64,000 nucleotides of DNA, taken from assembly GCA_018268035.1 (NCBI GenBank), contig JAFDXI010000125.1:98866-162865 (forward strand), given 5' to 3'. The notes under the pieces are model-generated. The model was given only the letters and a program-made list of their open reading frames with translations, did not search any database and was not told where the DNA came from. Position numbers and translations under genes: made by a program. This DNA is from Bacteroidota bacterium. Lineage in GTDB: Bacteria; Bacteroidota; Bacteroidia; Chitinophagales; Chitinophagaceae. This document shows positions 56,957 to 64,000 of this stretch, piece by piece. Every line of letters begins with the position of its first letter. The first letter of the stretch is position 1.

Positions 56957-59545
56957 ATGAAACGAAAAATTATATTATCCTCTCTGTTATTTCCTGCACT
57001 ATTCTTTTTGCAACAGCAATGTATTAGCCAATCCCTGCAATTGCCATCATATCCTGACTCTATATTTTCTGCTTATTACCGGCAACGTGTTTCTCATTTC
57101 ATCACATTACCAAAAACAAATGATGATATCATTTTTCTTGGCAACAGCATTACTGATGGTGCTGAATGGAGTGAATTGTTCCAGGACAGCAGGATTAAAA
57201 ACCGTGGTATCAGCGGTGATATTTCCGCAGGTGTTATTCATCGCCTCGCAGCCACAATAAAAGGTCATCCATCAAAAATATTTCTCCTCATTGGCATCAA
57301 TGATTTAGCAAGAAATATTTCAGTGGATAGTGTTGTAAAAAATATTTTAATCATTGCCGGTTATGTGCAGCAACAATCCCCGGCTACACAATTATTTATA
57401 CAAAGTATTTTGCCTGTATCTGATGTATATGGCAAGTTCACAGGCAACAACATTATTCACAAAAAGATTCTTGATGCCAATGCATTGATTAAAAAAAATG
57501 CAGCAGCATATCATTATACATTTATTGATTTATACGATGACTTTGTAGGTGAAGACGGCAAACTGAAATCCAATCTTACCAATGATGGCCTGCATTTAAA
57601 AGGTGAAGGCTACCTGTTATGGAAACACATTGTTTATCCTGATGTATATGGATTGCAGCATCAACCTTCGCTTCTTCCATTGCCACAACAAATCACATTT
57701 AATAAAAACAAGTTTCCTTTATATAAATGCAATGACATTGTTGTAAGCAATGACAGCCTTCGTGAAGAGGCTATGCTTTTACAACAAAATTTGCTTCAGA
57801 AAAATGTGCAGGCTGAAATTGTTTCAACGTTAAATAATGATCAACCCATTATTGAAATAAATATCGGGAATGTGTCAGCTCCACAATGCAGAGATGAAGC
57901 GTATCAACTGCAGGTGTTGCCTGCGAAAGTTATCATCACTGCAAACACACGTCATGGAGTATTTAATGCAATACAAACATTCATGCAACTGGCCCGTGAT
58001 AATGTGATGGTGGATGGCTGTGAAATACACGACTGGCCTGCGTTTGCATGGAGAGGCTATATGGTAGATGTGGGCAGGAATTTTGAATCAGTGGATTTGC
58101 TCAAACAACAAATTGATGTGATGAGCAGGTATAAACTCAATATTTTTCATTTTCATTTTACTGAAGATATTGCCTGGCGATTGCAAAGCAAATTGTATCC
58201 ACAACTCACAGCTCCTGAAAATATGCTGCGCAATAAAGGCATGTTTTATTCAGAGAGTGACATGAAAGATTTGATAGCTTATTGTAAGGAAAAATATATC
58301 ACATTGGTGCCTGAAATTGATATGCCCGGCCATAGCGCAGCATTTACAAGAGCAACAGGTTTTGATATGCAATCTGATTCAGGACTTATCATCATCAAAA
58401 ATATACTCAGGGAATTTTGTTCAACATACAACCTGCCATATTTCCATGTAGGTGGTGATGAGGTACATGTAACCAATAATAAATTTATGCCTGTAGTAAT
58501 TGATTTGTTGCATAGCCTTGGCAAAAAAACTATGGCATGGAGCCCCGGTGCCCATGTGGACAGTTCTACAATCAGGCAGTTATGGATGAGCGATAATAGA
58601 GAGAAAAATATATCATCCATGCAGTTCATAGACTCGCGACACCTTTACATCAACCACATGGATCCGCTTGAGAGTGTGGTTACAATTTTTTTCAGGCAGA
58701 TAGGTGATACAACTCAACAAACACTCAACATTAAAGGAGCAACATTGTGTTTATGGCCAGACAGAAGAGTAGAAAATGAATCAGATGTTTTAAAGATGAA
58801 TCCCATATATCCTGCAATGTTGTCTTTTGCAGAAAGAACATGGCGGGGTGGAGGAAGTAAAGGATGGACAGCAACTATCGGTACACCATCATCACCTTCG
58901 GCAATACTATTCCGTGAATTTGAAAACCGTTTGCTGGATCAGCAACAACAATATTTTGCAACTCTTCCATTTCCATACACCAAGCAGTCTGATCTGGTAT
59001 GGAAACTATATGGCCCCTATAATAATGATGGTGACCTCTCAAAATCATTCTTTCCTGAATCAGCAAATTTCAATGATACAACCCTGAAGCCTGCACTCAC
59101 AGTAACAGGTGGCACGATTATTTTAAGGCATTGGTGGGCGCCATTAATAAAAGGCGCTTTGGATAATCCGAAAGAAAATACTACCTGGTATGCTGCCACA
59201 AAAATCTGGAGTGATGAAGATGAGATAAAAAATTGCTGGATTGGTTTTAATAATATTTCAAGGTCACCGGCTACAAATTCGTCAATGCCCGGAACGTGGG
59301 ATAATCATCATAGCGAAATTTGGATAAATGGAAAATTAATTGCACCACCGCAGTGGAAACATGCAGGGTTAAAAGGCGATCCTGAAATGCCTTTGACAGA
59401 TGAAGGCTATGAATACAGGCAGCCAACAAAAATTTTTATGCATAAGGGATGGAATACAGTTTTAATCAAAGCCCCTATTGGCAGTTTTACTGGTAAAGAC
59501 TGGCAAAACCCGGAGAAGTGGATGTTTACTTTTGTGGTGTTATAA
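56957..59545 (+). CDS. SGNH esterase - GH20 beta-hexosaminidase fusion
   Basis: An 862-residue exported two-enzyme protein. After the signal peptide (1-25) an SGNH hydrolase domain (about 45-225) carries the Ser64 block FLGNSITDG, a GISGD block, GINDLARN, and DGLHLKGEGY with Asp/His. A GH20 N-terminal domain (about 235-345) leads into the catalytic barrel (about 350-650). There HVGGDEVH places the catalytic Asp501-Glu502 pair, and FHFTEDIAWRLQ and PEIDMPGHS are also family motifs. A C-terminal domain (about 700-862) resembles a carbohydrate-binding beta-sandwich. In this sialic acid operon the esterase may remove O-acetyl groups from sialic acid or GlcNAc before the hexosaminidase acts. Confidence 0.93.
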   Translation: MKRKIILSSLLFPALFFLQQQCISQSLQLPSYPDSIFSAYYRQRVSHFITLPKTNDDIIFLGNSITDGAEWSELFQDSRIKNRGISGDISAGVIHRLAATIKGHPSKIFLLIGINDLARNISVDSVVKNILIIAGYVQQQSPATQLFIQSILPVSDVYGKFTGNNIIHKKILDANALIKKNAAAYHYTFIDLYDDFVGEDGKLKSNLTNDGLHLKGEGYLLWKHIVYPDVYGLQHQPSLLPLPQQITFNKNKFPLYKCNDIVVSNDSLREEAMLLQQNLLQKNVQAEIVSTLNNDQPIIEINIGNVSAPQCRDEAYQLQVLPAKVIITANTRHGVFNAIQTFMQLARDNVMVDGCEIHDWPAFAWRGYMVDVGRNFESVDLLKQQIDVMSRYKLNIFHFHFTEDIAWRLQSKLYPQLTAPENMLRNKGMFYSESDMKDLIAYCKEKYITLVPEIDMPGHSAAFTRATGFDMQSDSGLIIIKNILREFCSTYNLPYFHVGGDEVHVTNNKFMPVVIDLLHSLGKKTMAWSPGAHVDSSTIRQLWMSDNREKNISSMQFIDSRHLYINHMDPLESVVTIFFRQIGDTTQQTLNIKGATLCLWPDRRVENESDVLKMNPIYPAMLSFAERTWRGGGSKGWTATIGTPSSPSAILFREFENRLLDQQQQYFATLPFPYTKQSDLVWKLYGPYNNDGDLSKSFFPESANFNDTTLKPALTVTGGTIILRHWWAPLIKGALDNPKENTTWYAATKIWSDEDEIKNCWIGFNNISRSPATNSSMPGTWDNHHSEIWINGKLIAPPQWKHAGLKGDPEMPLTDEGYEYRQPTKIFMHKGWNTVLIKAPIGSFTGKDWQNPEKWMFTFVVL

Positions 59546-59654
59546 GAAAGAAAGGGTGGTTAAATAATAATTTTTTTACTCTACTAAATGAGTAATATCT
59601 CAACAAACTATATTTCCTTTTATGTCCATTACAATCAAAACCGATTATAATTTT

Positions 59655-60068
59655 TTACCTGTTTCTTATCAGCCCGATACCCAAAGTCAATAATGAGATA
59701 AACAAAACGATGATACCGATATAAAGCACCCAAATCAACTTTGTTGGTTCGGTAATGTTATTTCCAATTGCACCTCCAAAAAATCCACCGGATATCAGGA
59801 TAGCCGAGAGTGGGAAACCTATTCTTACCATCCACTCAACACCTTTAGACAAACCTGCATGATCAACCAAAACCTGGGCAATCAATGACAGGACTACCAG
59901 AACTCCTGCATGTGCATGCCCTGCCCTGAACATAGATTTTTGAAAATCATTCAGCCCCATCTCCTGGTGCTTACCGGAAAGTATCTGAAGCAAAAAATAT
60001 CCGCCATATTGAATAGTCGGTACGACAACAAGAATAATCCCACACATTAATTTTGTAAGTGATGACAT
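59655..60068 (-). CDS. Small four-helix membrane protein, conserved hypothetical
   Basis: A 137-residue inner-membrane protein with four hydrophobic segments (about 6-28, 50-70, 80-102, 112-134). Conserved-looking polar residues occur in KSMFRAGHAHAGVLV, with two His that could bind metal or heme, and in GFFGGAIGN. I recall similar proteins annotated only as hypothetical membrane proteins. It is monocistronic and convergent with the GH20 fusion gene. Confidence 0.75.
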   Translation of the reverse strand: MSSLTKLMCGIILVVVPTIQYGGYFLLQILSGKHQEMGLNDFQKSMFRAGHAHAGVLVVLSLIAQVLVDHAGLSKGVEWMVRIGFPLSAILISGGFFGGAIGNNITEPTKLIWVLYIGIIVLFISLLTLGIGLIRNR

Positions 60069-60271
60069 AAGAGTTCTGTTTTAAAGAGTTTTTAAAAGTA
60101 TACTGCCTATCGCCCGGTTTTGCAAAGAACATACCAATGTAAATAATCTTTTTCCCGGTTTTTTAAAACATGCAATAGTTTTGATTCACTAAATCAAAAC
60201 AAGAAATCTGAAGTTAAGTTCATAAATCAGATCAAATATTTTTTGATCATTTTTCCAACATTAATTTTCTA

Positions 60272-62107
60272 TTATTTCAAATCCATACTACCTGCTTCGA
60301 AGTAAGAAGGATAAGCTTCATCGTGTAGAATAGTTATTGTTTCCTTTTTAAAATCTTCGTCTTTTGCTGTGGGTATATTCAAAAATTGTTGTGGGTTTCT
60401 ATCCACCAGCGGGAACCAGGAACTTTGAATTTGTATCATGATTTTATGGCCTTTCAAAAATGTATGCGCCACATCATTTAACTCGAGTTTCACCAATGTT
60501 GGCTGGTTAGGAACAAATGGTTCAGGTTTTTCAAAACTGTTTCGAAATTTACCGCGCAATACTTCTGCACGCACCAGTTGTTGTGTTTCATTTTCATCTG
60601 GCAACACATCAATCACCTTTACAATAAAATCAGCATCAGTACCGCTTATGCTGGCATAGATATTTGCCATGACAGGGCCAATTAATGTGATGTCTTTACC
60701 GAGCACATCGCTTTCATAATATAATACATCAGGTCTTTTTGCAGCGAAAGACTGGTCAGCAGCCATATATTCGTTTATCCGGTCATCACTTCGCTTATCA
60801 ATATATGGAACAGGGTTTGAAGGATCTGAAATGTATGTATCCTCTCCATAAATTTTTCCTTTTGCCAACAACAATTCATGATCCTTGTTCAAATACCATT
60901 TTTGAGTTTGCAATCCTTTTGGCGGCCATGCTTTAAAAGTTTTCCAAAGGTTACTGCCTGTTACAAACACAGTGGCTTTACCAACGTTAAATTTTCCTTT
61001 GCCTTTGAGGTAATAGTTGAAAAAGTCAAACTCTGTTTGCTGGAATTTTGCATTCAGGTCGCCTCCAAAATTATAACCCGCAAAATGATCCCATTTATTT
61101 CTTTCCCAGGCACCATGTGTCCAGGGTCCCATAATGAGATGGTTATCATTCACCGGGTTTTGTTGTTCAATAGCTTTATAAGTATTCAATGCACCAAACA
61201 TATCTTCGGCATCAAACCAACCACCTACCACTAAAGTAGCGGGTTTAATATGAGTAAGATGTGGCCTGATATTCCTTGCCTGCCAGTAAGCATCTTTCGT
61301 GGGATGGGCAAGATATTCATTCCAGATCTTTGCTTTGTTGTTATAAAAGCTATCATTGAAATGATGCAATGCTCCCATCTTCAGATAAAAATCATAAACA
61401 TCATTGATTTCAAGAGTTGGGTTAACAGGCGGGTTCCGCATTCTTGGGCCAGTACGTGGAGCATCAAAAAAATTTTCAAAACTAAAATTATCCATCAAAA
61501 AAAATGCGCCCCTATGATTAGCATCATCGCCGTCAAATTCATCAGTTACCGGCGCCTGTGGTGATACTGCTTTGATAGCAGGATGAGCATTCGGCAAAGA
61601 AGCTGTGGCATAAAAACCCGGATAAGAAATACCATATAAACCTACTTTACCATTATTGTGATGTATGTTTTTTAAAAGCCAGTCAATAGTGTCATAAGTA
61701 TCACTGCTTTCATCCACCTGTGTGTTGTCTTTTTTATTATCAATAGCAGGTGTCATTTCCTGAAACTGTCCTTCACTCATATACCTGCCGCGAACATCCT
61801 GGTAAACAAAAATGTATTTTTCTCTTACAAATAAATGATTGGGGCCAAGCCTTTGTTTGTAATTGTCTTCACCATAAGGGCCCACTGAATATGGTGTGCG
61901 TTGCATAAGTATGGGATATTGTTGCGTCGTATCTTTTGGGATATAAATACTGGTAAACAATTTTACACCATCCCGCATGGTGATGTTCACTTCCTTCTTA
62001 AAATAATTATCTCTGATATAAGCAGAATCAGGCGAGGCAAATCGCTGTGAACAGGAATCAAGAACAAAAAAAATGCAGCAACAAAAAATTAAAGAGAAGT
62101 ATTTCAT
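60272..62107 (-). CDS. CocE/NonD-family hydrolase (X-Pro dipeptidyl-peptidase/ester hydrolase type)
   Basis: A 611-residue lipoprotein (lipobox LDSC, Cys19) of the CocE/alpha-amino-acid ester hydrolase family. The alpha/beta-hydrolase domain starts VTMRDGVKLFTSIYIP-like at about 42-57. It contains RGRYMSEGQF, has the nucleophile Ser161 in GLYGISYPGF, and uses an Asp in VGGWFDAEDMFGA and a His in MGPWTHGAW. A C-terminal jelly-roll (about 390-600, LIGPVMANIYASISGTDADF) completes the family layout. It may cleave acyl groups from amino acids or short peptides. It is monocistronic. Confidence 0.92.
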   Translation of the reverse strand: MKYFSLIFCCCIFFVLDSCSQRFASPDSAYIRDNYFKKEVNITMRDGVKLFTSIYIPKDTTQQYPILMQRTPYSVGPYGEDNYKQRLGPNHLFVREKYIFVYQDVRGRYMSEGQFQEMTPAIDNKKDNTQVDESSDTYDTIDWLLKNIHHNNGKVGLYGISYPGFYATASLPNAHPAIKAVSPQAPVTDEFDGDDANHRGAFFLMDNFSFENFFDAPRTGPRMRNPPVNPTLEINDVYDFYLKMGALHHFNDSFYNNKAKIWNEYLAHPTKDAYWQARNIRPHLTHIKPATLVVGGWFDAEDMFGALNTYKAIEQQNPVNDNHLIMGPWTHGAWERNKWDHFAGYNFGGDLNAKFQQTEFDFFNYYLKGKGKFNVGKATVFVTGSNLWKTFKAWPPKGLQTQKWYLNKDHELLLAKGKIYGEDTYISDPSNPVPYIDKRSDDRINEYMAADQSFAAKRPDVLYYESDVLGKDITLIGPVMANIYASISGTDADFIVKVIDVLPDENETQQLVRAEVLRGKFRNSFEKPEPFVPNQPTLVKLELNDVAHTFLKGHKIMIQIQSSWFPLVDRNPQQFLNIPTAKDEDFKKETITILHDEAYPSYFEAGSMDLK

Positions 62108-62159
62108 TCACTAAAAATAGTGATGATTGAATAGAAAAAAATTAATCAAATGATATAAA

Positions 62160-62197
62160 AATAAAAAGCGCTTGTTATTTCAATGAAAACAAGCGCT
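62160..62197 (-). terminator. Terminator after the SGNH-like lipoprotein gene
   Basis: AGCGCTTGTT (62167-62176) pairs with AACAAGCGCT (62188-62197), a perfect 10-bp stem with an 11-base loop. Read on the minus strand it is followed by a TTTTTAT run. It lies 26 bp after the stop codon at 62224. Confidence 0.85.
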
Positions 62198-62223
62198 AAT
62201 ATCATATCAAAAAAAGGTCTGCT

Positions 62224-63225
62224 TTACTGGCCATGATTGGCATACCAAAGACTTGTATTCTTGTCTGTTAACAGAAAATTCTGGAAACGGTAAGTTAATG
62301 TATCCTCTCCCACAGAAGAAGCATGCAAACCATCAGCGGTTTCACTTTCAATCCAGTAAAAACCATCAGTAGGCCTTGGTGTGGAATCAGCCCATTGATA
62401 AAAACCCCATGCCAGCATTGGAGCAACTGCGTTTTCACCTTTATATTCAGTACCAGGCACACCATTTATCTGGTCTTGTATGGCCCACTTGGATGCCCAT
62501 CCATAATAATAGGGTGATGGTTCACGGTTCCATAAAGCACTGACATGAAATGTTCTTGTCCTTGCTAAAGTATAAACCACTTTAAGATTGGGAAATTTTT
62601 GTTTGAACACCCTCAGGCAAGATTCTAAAACATTCCTCACAAGGTTAGGTCTTTCAGGCCAGGTCACAATGCGAGAAGTATCATCTGTTTCAAGATACAT
62701 TATCTGTACCTGTCGGTAACTTGTTTTATTCCCTGTTATAACCCTTGTCACATGATCCCAATAATCACTGTTGGGGTTCATCATACTGTTTAAAGATGCA
62801 GTTCCCGAGCCATTGTTACAACTTACCAGTTTGAGTTTTGGATTGGTCAAAGGATTGCCGGTTGTTTTACTTTTTAAATTTTTCATATTGTGCCCACCGG
62901 TACTCCCGCCAAGCGATATAAATAGAATATTAGCTGATTTTGCTGACGATGGATTTCCAAATGTATCTAATGGTTCAATACTTTGCGAAGTGGCAAATAA
63001 ATCATCTGCGTAAGTGCCCGATGCTACATTAGATCCATCAGGATATAAACCTCCGATTGAATCATTGTAAGTGGAAGTTCCGATCACATCAATAGGAACA
63101 TTGTAAGGGTCAATAATAATCGCATCGTCCTGACTTGTGCTGACACGATTAACATTTTCTATGTCTTTTTGTTTTGAACAACTAATCAAAAGTGTTACAG
63201 CAAAAAGGGAATGTTTTAACTTCAT
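62224..63225 (-). CDS. SGNH/GDSL-like lipoprotein of unknown function
   Basis: A 333-residue lipoprotein with the short lipobox LLISC (lipidated Cys16). The region FISLGGSTGGHN (about 103-114) resembles an SGNH block I with Ser110. The late DGLHASSVGED (about 298-308) gives the Asp-x-x-His pair of block V, so a GDSL-like fold is likely. Between them are SCNNGSGTASLNSM and TLARTRTFHV. The substrate is unknown and I do not recognise a named family. It is monocistronic with a strong terminator. Confidence 0.7.
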   Translation of the reverse strand: MKLKHSLFAVTLLISCSKQKDIENVNRVSTSQDDAIIIDPYNVPIDVIGTSTYNDSIGGLYPDGSNVASGTYADDLFATSQSIEPLDTFGNPSSAKSANILFISLGGSTGGHNMKNLKSKTTGNPLTNPKLKLVSCNNGSGTASLNSMMNPNSDYWDHVTRVITGNKTSYRQVQIMYLETDDTSRIVTWPERPNLVRNVLESCLRVFKQKFPNLKVVYTLARTRTFHVSALWNREPSPYYYGWASKWAIQDQINGVPGTEYKGENAVAPMLAWGFYQWADSTPRPTDGFYWIESETADGLHASSVGEDTLTYRFQNFLLTDKNTSLWYANHGQ

Positions 63226-63501
63226 AAGGTAGTATTTTAAAATGATGAAAAAATGATTTTCTTCTTTGGTACTGCATTAATCGTGCAGGCAGAAAGGTAT
63301 GCAAACAGAATCTATGAAAAAGGATTAGGGACTGTATATATAACAGATGAAAGATAAAGGGAGATTCAGTCTTCATTGTTAAAGGCAAAAAAATAAACAA
63401 ATAAATTGAACTAAAGTTAATCAAGTATTTTTGCCTAAATATGGGAAAATTCCCGTATTTGAATTTGTACCTTCATTCAATTATTATTTATTTGTACCCT
63501 G

Positions 63502-63876
63502 TCACTGGTTCACCACTTCTTTTCCAAATGGAGCCAAAGTAATTTCAATCAGTTTCAGGTGTTGTAGTGCAAAAGGGATTCCGATAATGGTAATGCATAA
63601 GAATGCAGCAGAAATAAGATGTGCAATGGCTGTATAAAGTCCTCCTGAAATAATCCAGATAATATTGAACAATAATGACAGGCAACCTCCTGATGAAGAT
63701 TTCGTAATTACCTTCTTACCAAATGGCATCAGCACAAAAGCGCCGATCTTAAAACACTGCATCCCAAATGGAATTCCAATAATCGTAACACAAAGAATAA
63801 GGCCTCCAAAAAAATAACCAAGGGCTGCAAAAAAACCACCGAAAATAAGCCAGAGCAAATTGCCAATTGAATTCAT
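63502..63876 (-). CDS. YccF-domain inner-membrane protein
   Basis: A 124-residue membrane protein with two copies of the YccF motif: IGNLLWLIFGG...TIIGIPFGMQCFKIGAFVLMPFGKKV (about 4-56) and LFNIIWIISGG...TIIGIPFALQHLKLIEITLAPFGKEV (about 69-121). Each copy has two hydrophobic helices. YccF proteins are widespread, but their function is not known. It is monocistronic here. Confidence 0.92.
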   Translation of the reverse strand: MNSIGNLLWLIFGGFFAALGYFFGGLILCVTIIGIPFGMQCFKIGAFVLMPFGKKVITKSSSGGCLSLLFNIIWIISGGLYTAIAHLISAAFLCITIIGIPFALQHLKLIEITLAPFGKEVVNQ

Positions 63877-63918
63877 AACACTACCATCCGGAAGTCCGAA
63901 AAAATAAATAGCCCATAT

Positions 63919-63926
63919 TATATTTG
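63919..63926 (+). promoter_or_regulatory. Possible -7 promoter element
   Basis: TATATTTG matches the Bacteroidetes -7 box and lies 23 bp before the ATG at 63950. No TTG was found at the expected distance upstream, so the call is tentative. Confidence 0.4.
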
Positions 63927-63949
63927 AGGTGACAAAACTTCATAAATAT

Positions 63950-64000
63950 ATGGGACTATTTACTCGCAATAAAAGTAACAAGAAGCCAATTATAAAACAA
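63950..64000 (+). CDS. Start of an unidentified gene, cut by the window end
   Basis: Seventeen codons (MGLFTRNKSNKKPIIKQ) are open from the ATG at 63950 to the window edge. The Lys/Asn-rich start resembles many small or cytoplasmic Bacteroidetes proteins but does not identify a family. A TATATTTG -7 box 23 bp upstream supports a plus-strand transcript. Nothing more can be said from the visible part. Confidence 0.4.
   Translation, partial: MGLFTRNKSNKKPIIKQ

Noticed and set aside
1..64000. CRISPR array, prophage or complete insertion sequence
   Set aside because: No regularly spaced repeats, phage genes or intact transposase were seen.

Overview
The window comes from a Bacteroidetes chromosome, most likely a soil or freshwater member of the Chitinophagaceae or a close relative. 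It is AT-rich and carries two SusC/SusD pairs and several lipoproteins with short lipoboxes. One secreted protein ends in a type IX (Por) sorting domain. Several promoters fit the Bacteroidetes form TTG/TTTG-N19-TAnnTTTG. The genus is an inference.

Region 1 (1-11050, minus strand) is a polysaccharide utilisation locus read right to left: SusC, SusD, a GH172 (DUF2961) glycosidase, a secreted thioredoxin-like protein, a LacI-family regulator, a DUF6786-like lipoprotein and L-fucose/D-arabinose isomerase FucI, which is cut by the window edge. Four identical 15-bp LacI-type operator sequences mark the locus. Three lie upstream of susC, spaced 63 and 64 bp apart, and one lies directly before the lipoprotein. 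GH172 plus an isomerase that can act on D-arabinose suggests a D-arabinofuranose-containing glycan as substrate, with an L-fucose or fructofuranoside substrate as alternatives.

Region 2 (11.2-32.5 kb) is mostly core or general genes: a diacylglycerol-kinase-like lipid kinase, adenylate kinase with a clear promoter, MsrB, a beta-carbonic anhydrase paired with a SulP anion transporter, FabG, an SDR that has lost its catalytic Tyr-Lys, a DUF4836 lipoprotein, a GH3/beta-lactamase-fold fusion, a GH27 alpha-galactosidase and a TonB-dependent receptor-like barrel. It also holds a tyrosine-ammonia-lyase-like enzyme with an adenylate-forming ligase, an alpha/beta hydrolase and tRNA-Pro(CGG).

Region 3 (32.6-41.9 kb) contains a large secreted CotH/lamin-tail protein flanked by two copies of a 47-bp direct repeat, a small membrane protein, a Tat-exported six-hairpin glycosidase-like protein and an APC permease.

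Region 4 (41.9-59.5 kb) is a nearly complete sialoglycan locus. It has a sulfatase and a FadR-type regulator on the minus strand. On the plus strand follow SusC, SusD, N-acetylneuraminate lyase, a Kelch mutarotase, an MFS transporter, GH33 sialidase, an AGE-family epimerase, an EamA transporter and an SGNH-esterase/GH20-hexosaminidase fusion. A perfect dyad (TTATGT-CAT-ACATAA) sits at the predicted transcription start of susC and is the likely operator of the FadR-type regulator. The extracellular enzymes would trim sulfated and sialylated glycans. SusCD would import the products, and lyase plus epimerase would turn Neu5Ac into GlcNAc. No amino-sugar kinase, NagA or NagB is in the window.

Region 5 (59.6-64 kb) holds a small membrane protein, a CocE/NonD hydrolase, an SGNH-like lipoprotein, a YccF protein and the first codons of a further gene.
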